From: Bowdeniella nasicola
Lineage (GTDB): Bacteria; Actinomycetota; Actinomycetes; Actinomycetales; Actinomycetaceae
Length of the DNA: 64,000 nucleotides
Direction: 5' to 3'
Assembly: GCF_900107735.1 (NCBI RefSeq)
Contig: NZ_FNQV01000001.1
Span: 124,001 to 188,000 of the forward strand
In this document: positions 18,733 through 26,399 of the stretch, in pieces
Layout of the letters: each line of letters begins with the position of its first letter
How positions within the stretch are numbered: the stretch's first letter is position 1
Translations under genes and position numbers: made by a program
The notes under the pieces: generated by a model
The model's input: only the letters and a program-made list of their open reading frames with translations
Database searches by the model: none
Told to the model about the DNA's origin: nothing

Positions 18733-19416
18733 ATGACGTGGCGAATTTTGGTCGTAGACGACGATACGGCGCTTGCCGAGATGATTGGCATTGTGCTCTC
18801 GGCCGAGGGCTTCGAACCGGTCTTTTGCGCCGACGGCGCCAAGGCGGTGGAGATGTTCCGCAGCTCCGAGCCTGATCTCGTCTTGCTCGACCTCATGCTG
18901 CCTGGGATGGGCGGCATCGAGATCTGCCGCATTATTCGGGAAGAATCGGGCGTTCCGATCGTCATGCTCACCGCGAAGTCGGACACGACGGACGTCGTCG
19001 CGGGCCTGGAGGCGGGCGCCGATGACTATATCCCCAAGCCCTTTAAACCCAAGGAGCTCGTCGCGCGCGTGCGGGCGCGGCTGCGGCGCAAGGACGATGA
19101 TGCCTCCGAGCGCCTCATGATCGGGGACCTCGCGATCGATGTCTCCGCGCACGAGGTGCGCCGCAACGGCGAGCTCATCAGCCTCACCCCGCTCGAGTTC
19201 GACCTGCTTGTGGCGCTCGCCCGTAAACCCTGGCAGGTCTTCTCCCGCGAAGCCCTGCTGCAAGACGTCTGGGGCTACCGCCACCAGGCCGATACCCGAC
19301 TTGTCAACGTCCACGTCCAGCGGCTGCGCTCCAAGGTCGAACGCGATCCGGAAAACCCCGAGATCATCATTACTGTGCGCGGCGTGGGCTACCGGGCAGG
19401 CAACCCGGCACAGTGA
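18733..19416 (+). CDS. mtrA: Response regulator MtrA
   Basis: 227 residues, OmpR/PhoB class. The receiver domain has the acidic pair DDD at 9-11, phosphoacceptor Asp53 (LLDLMLPG), Thr in MLTAKSD and the KPFKPKELVARV switch lysine; the C-terminal winged helix spans about 130-224 (SLTPLEFDLLVALA ... LVNVHVQRLRSKVE ... VRGVGYRAG). In actinobacteria MtrA controls cell-wall peptidases, division and replication-linked genes. The ATG at 18733 gives the usual length; the frame is open far upstream but has no support there. The stop overlaps the mtrB ATG by one base. Confidence 0.97.
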   Translation: MTWRILVVDDDTALAEMIGIVLSAEGFEPVFCADGAKAVEMFRSSEPDLVLLDLMLPGMGGIEICRIIREESGVPIVMLTAKSDTTDVVAGLEAGADDYIPKPFKPKELVARVRARLRRKDDDASERLMIGDLAIDVSAHEVRRNGELISLTPLEFDLLVALARKPWQVFSREALLQDVWGYRHQADTRLVNVHVQRLRSKVERDPENPEIIITVRGVGYRAGNPAQ

Positions 19417-20999
19417 TGGCGGCGCCCTCCAGCTGGCGCGGCCGGGTGCGGCGCCGCATTTCGGGCCTCGGGCGGCGCTGGCGCTCCTCGCTCGCGGTTC
19501 GCGTCGCCACGATGATCGTCATGGCGGGGGCGCTCGCGCTCGCGATCGTCGGCGCGTTCGTCTCCACCTCGATCCGCGACGGCGTATTCGAGGATCGGCT
19601 CGATCAGGTGCTGTCCGACGCGCTGTGGCGAGCGAATCACGCCCAGGCCTCGGTCGATAACGCGAGCATCCAATCGACCGCGCAACTGCAGCGGGTCATC
19701 TACGACGTCATTTACGAACAGCGCCTGTCCTCCTCCGGCACCGTCGGCGTCATGCTGCTGCCGCAGGCCGGGCAGAACCCGACGGCCGGCTACTACGTGA
19801 CCGACCGCGCGCTCGTGGACCTCGTCAGTAGCGAGCTGCGCGAGAAGATCGATGCGAGCGATGCCCAGCTGTGGCAGTCGGTGCGGGTGCCAACGCCCGC
19901 GGGCAGTGCGCCCGGCGTCGTCGTCGGGCAAAAACTCAACCTGCCGCTGGCCGGGCCGTACGAGTTTTATGCCGTCTATTCCCTCGCCGTCGAGCAGCAG
20001 TCGGTCAACCTCGTGATGAACATTTTGTACGTCGGGGCGTTTTCCCTCATCCTCGTTCTTGCGGTGCTGACCTGGGGCGTGACCTTCCAGATCCTGAAGC
20101 CCGTGCGCCAGGCGGCGCTGTCGGCCGAACGCATCGCGGCGGGCGTGCTCGATGAGCGAATGGATGTCAAGGGCAGCGACGAGCTCGCCACCCTGGGTGC
20201 GTCGTTCAACATGATGGCGACCTCGCTGCAGGAGCAGATCGTCGCGCTGGAGGAGCTCTCGCGCGTGCAGCGCCGCTTCGTCTCCGACGTCTCCCACGAG
20301 CTGCGCACGCCGCTCACCACCATCCGGATGGCCGCCGAGGTGCTGCACGATGCGCGCGCGAACTTCGATCCGGTCACCTCCCGCAGCGCCGAGCTGCTGT
20401 ACGCCCAGCTCGATCGCTTCGAATCGATGCTCGCCGATCTGCTGGAGATCTCGCGCTTCGATGCGGGCGCCGCCGTCCTGGACGTCGAGGACACGGACCT
20501 GCGTCAGGTCATCACGAACGTCACCGAGATGGCGAGCCCGCTGGCCGCCACCCGCGGGGTCCAGCTGCGCCTCGCCTTGCCGGAGCGGCCCGTCGCGGCC
20601 GATATCGATCCGCGGCGCATTGAGCGCATCATCCGCAATCTCGTCATCAACGCCGTCGAGCACTCCGAAAACGCCGATGTTGATATCACGCTCGCGGCCG
20701 ATGAAACGACCGCCGCGATCCGCGTGCTCGACCGCGGCATCGGGATGGACAGCGAAACCGCCGCCCACGTCTTTGACCGCTTCTGGCGGGCCGATACCTC
20801 CCGGGCGCGCGTCATCGGCGGCTCCGGGCTGGGCCTTGCGATCTCGCTGGAAGACGCCCGGCTGCACGGCGGCGATCTCGCCGCCTGGGGCGAACTCGGG
20901 GTAGGGGCCGCCTTCCTCCTGACACTGCCGCGCCGCGTCGGAACGCCGATGGGTCCGAGCCCGCTGGCGCTGAACCCCGCCGTGGAGGTCGCCTCGTGA
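19416..20999 (+). CDS. mtrB: Sensor histidine kinase MtrB
   Basis: 527 residues from the ATG at 19416 (a GTG one codon earlier is possible). Helix 1 lies near 30-52, an extracytoplasmic sensor part covers about 53-195, helix 2 about 196-220, then HAMP (KPVRQAALSAERIAAGVLDERM), the H-box FVSDVSHELRTPLTTIRM, and an ATPase domain with NLVINAVEHSE, DRGIGM, FDRFWRADTSR and GGSGLGLAI. It phosphorylates MtrA in response to envelope or division cues. The 4-base overlap with lpqB completes a tight mtrA-mtrB-lpqB unit. Confidence 0.97.
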   Translation: MAAPSSWRGRVRRRISGLGRRWRSSLAVRVATMIVMAGALALAIVGAFVSTSIRDGVFEDRLDQVLSDALWRANHAQASVDNASIQSTAQLQRVIYDVIYEQRLSSSGTVGVMLLPQAGQNPTAGYYVTDRALVDLVSSELREKIDASDAQLWQSVRVPTPAGSAPGVVVGQKLNLPLAGPYEFYAVYSLAVEQQSVNLVMNILYVGAFSLILVLAVLTWGVTFQILKPVRQAALSAERIAAGVLDERMDVKGSDELATLGASFNMMATSLQEQIVALEELSRVQRRFVSDVSHELRTPLTTIRMAAEVLHDARANFDPVTSRSAELLYAQLDRFESMLADLLEISRFDAGAAVLDVEDTDLRQVITNVTEMASPLAATRGVQLRLALPERPVAADIDPRRIERIIRNLVINAVEHSENADVDITLAADETTAAIRVLDRGIGMDSETAAHVFDRFWRADTSRARVIGGSGLGLAISLEDARLHGGDLAAWGELGVGAAFLLTLPRRVGTPMGPSPLALNPAVEVAS

Positions 21000-22666
21000 A
21001 ACTCCTCATCCGCCTGATCGCCCTGCTTGCTGCCCTCGCCTTGGCGGCGTGCACCGCGCTGCCCGATTCCGGCCCGGTCAACTCCTCCCAGCCACGGCTG
21101 CCCGATCGCAGCGAGGTCGACGTCCTTTATTCCGGCCCGACGGCAAACGCTCCCGCCGTCGACATCGTCGAGGGTTTCCTCGCCGCCTCCGCCGCCGGTT
21201 ACTCCGATGATTTCGCCGCGGCGCGCCTGTACCTGACGGAGTCGGCCGCGCAGTCCTGGAACCCGCACGCCAGCGTCGACATTATTGCCTCCGATGAGCC
21301 GCAACCGCCGGAGGAGATCGAATCCGGGGCCGTGCGCGTCACGCACATGAGCCTGGCCGAACTCGACTCGCGCGGGCGCTATACCGCCAAACGCCAGCCC
21401 GTCGAATCCGTGCGCACGTTCTCGCTGATGAAAAACGCCGACGGCCAGTGGCGCATTGCCGCCCTGCCCGACGGGCTCGCCATCCCGGATGTGCGCTTCG
21501 ACCAGATTTTTGACCGCGTCCCGATCTACTTCTATTCGCCCGACGCCGAGGTCCTCGTGCCCGAACCGCGCTGGTTCGCCCGCCCCCAGATGGTCTCCGG
21601 GGCACTCGCGGCGCTGCTGTCCGGCCCGAGCTCCTGGCTGCAGCCCGCCGTGCGCACCGCTGTGCCCGACGGCACGCGCATCCAGGGCGGCGTCACCGTT
21701 ACCGATGACACGGTCAGCGTCGACCTCGACGTGCCCGAACGGCCCGATCCGGAAGATCTGCAGCGCCTGTACGTCCAGGTCCAACGCACCCTCGCGGGCG
21801 CGGCGGGCATTCAGTCCGTCACGCTGCGGCTGGACGGCAGCCAGGTCATTCCGGCCGCCACCACCCCGCTGATTGATGCGCCCGGAGCGCCCGCGCAACC
21901 CGTCGCGATCTCCGAGGGGAGCCTCGTGCGCTTTAACGGGCGCGACCTCGTGCCCGTGCCCGGCGCGGACCAGCTGCCGGGGCCGTTGCGCGCGCCGTCG
22001 GCGCCCTACGAGGGCAGCTCCGGCTCGATCGTCGTCCTCGACGGCGCCGGCGAGGTGCGTACCGTCGCCTCCGGCCAATCGCCCTCCGAGGTCCTCCTTA
22101 CCGGCTCGAACCTCATCCCGCCGAGCATCGACCGCCTCGGCTGGGTCCTGACCGGCGAGCAGCACAACACCGGCAGCCTCATCGCGGTGCAGCACGCGGG
22201 CGAACAGATCACCGTTGCCGCGCCCTGGCTCGCGGGCCAGCGCGTGACGCGGGTGCGGATTTCGGCCGACGGCTCCCGCGCGATCGTCCTCGTCAGCGTC
22301 GGCGACGCACTTATCTTGCGGGTCGCGGCCGTCACGCGCGATGATGCGGGCCGTCCGATCGAACTCGCCTCGCCCGTCGACGTCGTGCTGTCCGCCGGGC
22401 AGGTGCTCGACGCCGACTGGGTCGGCGCCTCCGACCTGGCCGTCCTTGTGCGCAATCAGCTCGAGGACCAACCCGATGTTGTCCTCTCCTCGCTCGGCGG
22501 TCCGCGCGTCTCCCTGTCGACGGTCGCCGGGGGAGTGCAGATCGCCGCGGGCACCTCGGACCGCTCCATCATCGTGACGACGAGCGAGGGCGAGCTCTTC
22601 GTGCGCGCCGGCGGTGGCTGGCGCGCCGCAGCGAGCGGCGTGAGCGACCCGAACTACGCCGGCTAG
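20996..22666 (+). CDS. lpqB: Lipoprotein LpqB, MtrB partner
   Basis: 556 residues. The signal peptide ends in the lipobox LAAC (Cys19). A GerMN domain follows (VDIVEGFLAASAAGYSDDFAAARLYL, and RFDQIFDRVPIYFYSPDAEVLVPEPRW), then a beta-propeller-like LpqB domain (RFNGRDLVPVPG, SGSIVVLDGAGEVRTVASGQ, VTRVRISADGSRAIVLV). In mycobacteria LpqB binds the extracellular part of MtrB and tunes its signalling. GTG start in a 4-base overlap with mtrB. Confidence 0.95.
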   Translation: MKLLIRLIALLAALALAACTALPDSGPVNSSQPRLPDRSEVDVLYSGPTANAPAVDIVEGFLAASAAGYSDDFAAARLYLTESAAQSWNPHASVDIIASDEPQPPEEIESGAVRVTHMSLAELDSRGRYTAKRQPVESVRTFSLMKNADGQWRIAALPDGLAIPDVRFDQIFDRVPIYFYSPDAEVLVPEPRWFARPQMVSGALAALLSGPSSWLQPAVRTAVPDGTRIQGGVTVTDDTVSVDLDVPERPDPEDLQRLYVQVQRTLAGAAGIQSVTLRLDGSQVIPAATTPLIDAPGAPAQPVAISEGSLVRFNGRDLVPVPGADQLPGPLRAPSAPYEGSSGSIVVLDGAGEVRTVASGQSPSEVLLTGSNLIPPSIDRLGWVLTGEQHNTGSLIAVQHAGEQITVAAPWLAGQRVTRVRISADGSRAIVLVSVGDALILRVAAVTRDDAGRPIELASPVDVVLSAGQVLDADWVGASDLAVLVRNQLEDQPDVVLSSLGGPRVSLSTVAGGVQIAAGTSDRSIIVTTSEGELFVRAGGGWRAAASGVSDPNYAG

Positions 22667-22765
22667 CTGGCCGTGCCCGTCCCCATCGCGCAGATCGCCC
22701 CAGCTACCACCCGAGCGCGGGGCGCGCTCCCGCGCGACCGGCGGCCGCCGCGCCACGATAGCGCC

Positions 22766-23572
22766 ATGTCCTTTCCCCTTGCGCGCCTCGGGCGCGACCT
22801 CGCCGATCTCATCACGCCCGTCGCGTGCGCGGGCTGCGGCCGCAGCGATATCGCGCTGTGCGACAGCTGCGCGGCCGAGCTGTTTTCGCCGCTGCGCCGC
22901 GTGGATGCCGACGCCCGCTATCTCGCCGGCCTGCTGCCGACGTGGGCCGCCTGTTCCTACCCGCGCGTGCGCTCGATCGTCCTCGCCTACAAGAACCACA
23001 CCCGCCGCGATATCGCCACGACGATCCGAGCCGCCGCCCGCAGCGCGGGCGACCAGTTCATGGGCGCCGCGAGCGCCGAATCCCACGTCGCCTACCACCT
23101 GGCGGACCACCTGCACCGCGGCGGCGCCCTCGTTCTCGTCCCCGCGCCCTCGGGCCGGGCGAGGCGCTGGCGCCGCCGCCTCGTCGCCGCCGAACTCGCC
23201 GACGCCCTCGCCCACGGCATCGCCGAGGCCGCAGCCATCCGCATCGGGCGCCCTGCACGCATTGCGACGGCCGACATCCTGCGAAAGCCGCTTGCCGCCG
23301 AGGTCTCCGGCCACCTCGCCGGGCTCAACTCCATGGATCGGGCGGCCGCGCGCCGCCACGCCGTCACGGTGGTGGCCCCGCTGCGCCCCGACGATGTCGT
23401 CCTGCTCGTCGACGATGTTGTCACGACGGGCGCGACTCTCGCCGCAAGTTATCGCGCCCTGAAGGCAGCCCGGATCCGCGTCGCTGGCGCGATCGCGCTG
23501 GCCGCAACCCCGGCCTCTTCCAATGGCCTCGCGGGTGAGCGGTCATCGAAGCGCAAAGCCGACTACACTTGA
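22766..23572 (+). CDS. comF: ComF-family phosphoribosyltransferase-like protein
   Basis: About 268 residues from the ATG at 22766; the frame is open to 22673 but the extra residues are Arg/Pro-rich and not family-like. A four-cysteine zinc finger (CAGCGRSDIALCDSCAAEL) is followed by YPRVRSIVLAYKNHTRRD and a PRPP-binding loop VVLLVDDVVTTGATLAAS. ComF proteins act at the cytoplasmic side of DNA uptake in competent bacteria, but they are conserved in many actinobacteria with no known competence. Position between lpqB and hpf is the standard one. Confidence 0.9.
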   Translation: MSFPLARLGRDLADLITPVACAGCGRSDIALCDSCAAELFSPLRRVDADARYLAGLLPTWAACSYPRVRSIVLAYKNHTRRDIATTIRAAARSAGDQFMGAASAESHVAYHLADHLHRGGALVLVPAPSGRARRWRRRLVAAELADALAHGIAEAAAIRIGRPARIATADILRKPLAAEVSGHLAGLNSMDRAAARRHAVTVVAPLRPDDVVLLVDDVVTTGATLAASYRALKAARIRVAGAIALAATPASSNGLAGERSSKRKADYT

Positions 23573-23698
23573 AGTACGCAACGCAGCGGAGGTGAGAGAC
23601 CACAGCCCGTCGGTCGCCAGATGCGAAGTGCATCACCGGCGGTGATCGAATGTCGCGGAGGGCGCTGATGCTCTCCCATTCACCCATGGAGGTTCACA

Positions 23699-24334
23699 AT
23701 GGAAATCGTCGTCGTCGGACGTAACACCGAGATTTCCGACAGGTTCCGGGACCACGTCGAAGAAAAGCTGGAAAAAGTCGAGCAACTTGCACCGCTCGCA
23801 CAGCGACTCGATGTGGAACTCAACCACGAGAAAAATCCCCGCCTGGCCGATCGCGCCGAGCGGATCGAACTGACGCTACGGGGCAAGGGTCCCGTCGTCC
23901 GCGCCGAGGCCTCCGCCTCCGATCGCTACGGCGCCCTCGATCTCGCCTATGCCAAACTGATGGAGCGCTTACGTCGCGCCCGCGATCGCCGCAAGAACCA
24001 TCACCGCTATCCGGTACCCAACCCCGAGGATTTCCCGGTCGGCCTCGACGAGACGCCGCTGACGCCGAGCGAACCCGAGCAGGACAAGGTCGAAGCGCCC
24101 ACCGAACCTGGTGTGGCCGTCGAATCCCAGCTCGGTGACAGCCCGGTCATCGTGCGCCAAAAGCTGCACGAAGCCACCCCGATGACAATCGATCAGGCCC
24201 TGTACGAGATGGAGCTCGTCGGCCACCCGTTCTTCTTGTTCATCGACGAGGAGACCAAGCAGCCTTGCGTGGTCTACCACCGCCACGGCTGGACCTATGG
24301 CGTGCTGCGTTTGGATACGACCGTCACGAGCTAA
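23699..24334 (+). CDS. hpf: Ribosome hibernation promoting factor, long form
   Basis: 211 residues. The N-terminal S30AE domain (IVVVGRNTEISDRFRDHVEEKLEKVEQL ... DLAYAKLMERLRRARDRR, 1-100) binds the decoding region of the 30S subunit; a linker rich in Pro and Glu leads to the C-terminal dimerisation domain (PMTIDQALYEMELVGHPFFLFIDEET ... VVYHRHGWTYGVLRL, about 150-205). The long form makes 100S ribosome dimers in stationary phase. ATGGAGG lies 13 bases before the ATG. A strong terminator ends the unit. Confidence 0.95.
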   Translation: MEIVVVGRNTEISDRFRDHVEEKLEKVEQLAPLAQRLDVELNHEKNPRLADRAERIELTLRGKGPVVRAEASASDRYGALDLAYAKLMERLRRARDRRKNHHRYPVPNPEDFPVGLDETPLTPSEPEQDKVEAPTEPGVAVESQLGDSPVIVRQKLHEATPMTIDQALYEMELVGHPFFLFIDEETKQPCVVYHRHGWTYGVLRLDTTVTS

Positions 24335-24346
24335 GCCCGTGTGTAC

Positions 24347-24380
24347 CTAGGGGCGGCCAGGACATCCTGGCCGCCCCTAG
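24347..24380 (+). terminator. Terminator of hpf
   Basis: A 15-bp perfect stem, CTAGGGGCGGCCAGG (24347-24361) with CCTGGCCGCCCCTAG (24366-24380), around an ACAT loop, 12 bases after the hpf stop. Its last CTAG is also the target in which the transposon-like segment was inserted: the IS5-type left end begins with the final G of this stem. Confidence 0.8.
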
Positions 24381-24442
24381 GGCGTGTTGCTAAAGGATTG
24401 GGGGACGGTGAATGCGCGAGTCTGGAGTCATGTCGCGCGATG
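24380..24442 (+). repeat. Left-end remnant of an IS5-family element
   Basis: Starts GGGCGTGTTGCTAAAGG directly after a TA, identical for 15 bases to the left end of the complete element at 25399, and stays recognisably similar through the transposase start (ATGTCGCGCGATGCCATC against GTGTCGCGTGATGTCATC) before similarity ends at about 24442. The two copies differ at many positions, so this is an older, related copy and not a recent duplicate. The rest of that element is missing. Confidence 0.75.
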
Positions 24443-24748
24443 CCATCAGACCCGTGGACATGGTGGACGCGGTGCTAGTCACGGCGGCTAACCTACCCGG
24501 CCCCCTTCCCACCCACCTTCGGGAGTGCATGGCCATAGACCCGACCGAATCCTCCCCTGGGGTGCGCCAGGCACCCGGCCCACGCCCGGGCGCGACTGAG
24601 GCAGAGTCGGTTGTTTCTGGAAGGCCGAAGCCGCACCACAACCCTCGCCGGCGAGCCGGGACGTGCCTCCACCCATACCCCCCTGGACACCCACGTCGAG
24701 GCCCCCATGGGATGATAAATTCGGTCACACGCCGACGGAGGGGATCCG
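24443..24748. other. Region upstream of the cargo gene, no gene seen
   Basis: About 300 bases between the IS remnant and the cargo membrane-protein gene. Short open frames are present on both strands but none has a ribosome site, a protein-like composition or a recognisable family. The base composition differs from the neighbours, being rich in CCC/GGG runs. GACGGAGGGG just before the ATG at 24749 is the ribosome site of the cargo gene. Confidence 0.4.
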
Positions 24749-25399
24749 ATGACAACGCACACCACCACGGCCGGCCGCCAGCCGTCCGAGACTCCCACGG
24801 CAGTCCGCGGGATTAGCGCGCTGCGCCACCCCGTGGTCTCCGGCGGGCTCATCGGAGTCATCGGCGGGACAGCCTTCCTCTTCGCCGGCCTCTCTGGGGT
24901 GTCCTCACCGACACAGGGCCCACTGCGCGGGCTGGCTGCCGCCTTGGCCACCTTCACCCTTGCAGTGATCCTGTTCCGCCGCAGGGTCCTCCCCGAGCTG
25001 CGCCCGCCTGCACCGGGGGCGGCACGTGTTTACGGGGTCGCCGTCGTCGTAATGCTCCTGCTGATGCCGGTCACGCGCCTGGTCGCTCAGGCCTTACATG
25101 CCCCGACGGCGCAGAGCGCTTTGGTGGCCGCCGTCGTCGGCGCGCACTTCCTCCCCTTCGCTCGGGTCTTCCATGCCCCGGTGTTCTGGTGGATCGGCGG
25201 GTCCATGGTCGCCCTCGGCCTCTGCGGGGCACTCCTGGCGGTCCTGGGCATGCACGTGGCCGGGCCGGCCGGCGCCGCGGCGGCCGGTGCGGCGATGCTC
25301 GTGAGCGTGGCAGCGCAGGCGTTCCGACAACACGCCCCGGGCACCACAGCAGCCACTGAACAGTCTGCCGCGTGGCCCAATCCGGGCTCACGCCCTTAG
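24749..25399 (+). CDS. Integral membrane protein, cargo gene, DUF7010-like
   Basis: 216 residues, mostly hydrophobic, with about six membrane helices (near 38-58, 65-85, 100-120, 128-145, 152-175, 180-198). A segment AAVVGAHFLPFARVFHAPVFWWIGG resembles the GxxFLPFAxxF motif of small DUF7010-type membrane proteins; I cannot assign a substrate. The stop codon TAG is formed at the junction with the IS5 element (TTA|GGG), so the natural C-terminus may have been longer and cut by the insertion. The hydrophilic N-terminus (MTTHTTTAGRQPSETPTAVR) lacks a signal peptide. Confidence 0.55.
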   Translation: MTTHTTTAGRQPSETPTAVRGISALRHPVVSGGLIGVIGGTAFLFAGLSGVSSPTQGPLRGLAAALATFTLAVILFRRRVLPELRPPAPGAARVYGVAVVVMLLLMPVTRLVAQALHAPTAQSALVAAVVGAHFLPFARVFHAPVFWWIGGSMVALGLCGALLAVLGMHVAGPAGAAAAGAAMLVSVAAQAFRQHAPGTTAATEQSAAWPNPGSRP

Positions 25400-25447
25400 G
25401 GCGTGTTGCTAAAAGGTTTCAAGGGGTGGATGCGTCAGTCTTGAGGG

Positions 25448-25837
25448 GTGTCGCGTGATGTCATCTCGGACGAGGTCTGGGCCGTGATCGGCCCGCTGTT
25501 CCCCGAAGCCAAGACCACCGGGCGTCCGCCCGTGGATCGGCGCATCGTGGTCGGGGCCACCGCGTGGCGCTTCCGCACCGGCGCGCCGTGGCGGGATCTG
25601 CCCGAGCGGTTCGGGAACTGGAACACGATCTACAAGAACTTCAACCGGTGGGCCGCTCAGGGCGTGTGGGAGCGGGTGCTGGAGAAGACCCAGTCCTTGG
25701 CGCAGCAGGGTGGCGAGCTGGACTGGGTGGCCTCGATCGATTCCACGATCGTGCGCGTCCACCAGCACGGGGCGACCCTGCCCCGCCCCACAGGGGGCCG
25801 TGATGAACTACAAGAAATCCGGGACGGAGCCGGCTGA
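25448..25837 (+). CDS. IS5-family transposase, first frame (DUF4096)
   Basis: 129 residues. VISDEVWAVIGPLFP and RRIVVGATAWRFRTGAPWRDLPERFGNWNTIYKNFNRW are the N-terminal DNA-binding domain of IS427-type transposases; VASIDSTIVRVHQHG contributes the first catalytic Asp. After GG-RD the frame leaves the family sequence (ELQEIRDGAG then stop), while the +1 frame continues it, so the switch must occur at the run of five G near 25794-25798. Confidence 0.85.
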   Translation: MSRDVISDEVWAVIGPLFPEAKTTGRPPVDRRIVVGATAWRFRTGAPWRDLPERFGNWNTIYKNFNRWAAQGVWERVLEKTQSLAQQGGELDWVASIDSTIVRVHQHGATLPRPTGGRDELQEIRDGAG

Positions 25838-26327
25838 TCATGCCATCGGACGCTCCCGCGGCGGTCTGACGACGAAGTCGCATCTGGTCTGTGATGGCAA
25901 GGGCAGGGTGCTGGCGTTCGTGGTGACCGGCGGGCAGGTGGCCGACACCTCGATGTTGGCCACCACGCTGGAGCAGATCAGCGTGGCCGGCGCCCGTGGG
26001 CGGCCCCGGACACGGCCTGACCGCCTGATTGCGGACAAGGGCTACCCCTCGAAGGCGAACCGTGCCTGGCTGCGCCGGCATGGCATCGCGGCCACGATCC
26101 CGGAGCGAGCGGATCAGATCGCGCACCGGCGCCGCCGCCCAGGAAGACCGATCGACTTCGGTGAAGACCAGCGCCAGCGCTACCGGGGACGCAATGTCGT
26201 GGAGCGGTGCTTCAACCGGCGCAAGCAGTGGCGAGGAATCGCGATGCGCTCGGACAAGTACGCCCGGAACTATCACGCCGGGCTCTGCCTCGCCGCGACA
26301 CTGCATTGGCTGACTACTACCCTTTAG
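25803..26327 (+). CDS. IS5-family transposase, second frame (DDE domain)
   Basis: About 174 residues from the ATG at 25803, directly continuing the family sequence: EPADHAIGRSRGGLTTKSHLVCDGKG, LIADKGYPSKANRAWLRR with the second catalytic Asp, and RNVVERCFNRRKQWRG with the catalytic Glu and the R-x-KQ-x-R motif. The frame is open further upstream to 25710 but only as a shadow of the first frame. Either a +1 (or -2) programmed frameshift or a one-base mutation in the G run separates it from the first half. Confidence 0.85.
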   Translation: MNYKKSGTEPADHAIGRSRGGLTTKSHLVCDGKGRVLAFVVTGGQVADTSMLATTLEQISVAGARGRPRTRPDRLIADKGYPSKANRAWLRRHGIAATIPERADQIAHRRRRPGRPIDFGEDQRQRYRGRNVVERCFNRRKQWRGIAMRSDKYARNYHAGLCLAATLHWLTTTL

Positions 26328-26399
26328 CAACACGCCCTAGTCTTATCCCATGACACCAACACGCCGCCTCAGCCGCAGGGCGGCCCGCCGCGCCGCCCT

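Larger units (their letters stand above)
24380..26337. mobile_element. Composite-transposon-like segment
   Basis: Two left ends of related IS5-family elements in the same orientation (24380 and 25399) and one right end (26337) bracket a membrane-protein gene. The whole is preceded by TA (24378-24379) and followed by TA (26338-26339), the target dinucleotide used by this IS group, so it could have moved as one unit or arisen by successive insertion and deletion. The insertion separates hpf from the winged-helix gene and secA, which lie next to hpf in related genomes. Confidence 0.55.
25399..26337 (+). mobile_element. Full-length IS5-family (IS427-type) insertion sequence
   Basis: 939 bases with terminal inverted repeats GGGCGTGTTGCTAAA (15 bases exact, then one mismatch and GG) at both ends and a TA dinucleotide on each side. 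It carries two overlapping transposase frames, as expected for the IS427 subgroup in which the transposase is split in two frames. Confidence 0.88.

Noticed and set aside
20504-23359. Very long reverse-strand open frame (about 950 codons) opposite mtrB, lpqB and comF
   Set aside because: It is the antisense shadow of three strongly supported genes in high-GC DNA; its translation is Arg/Gly/Ala-rich with no family resemblance.
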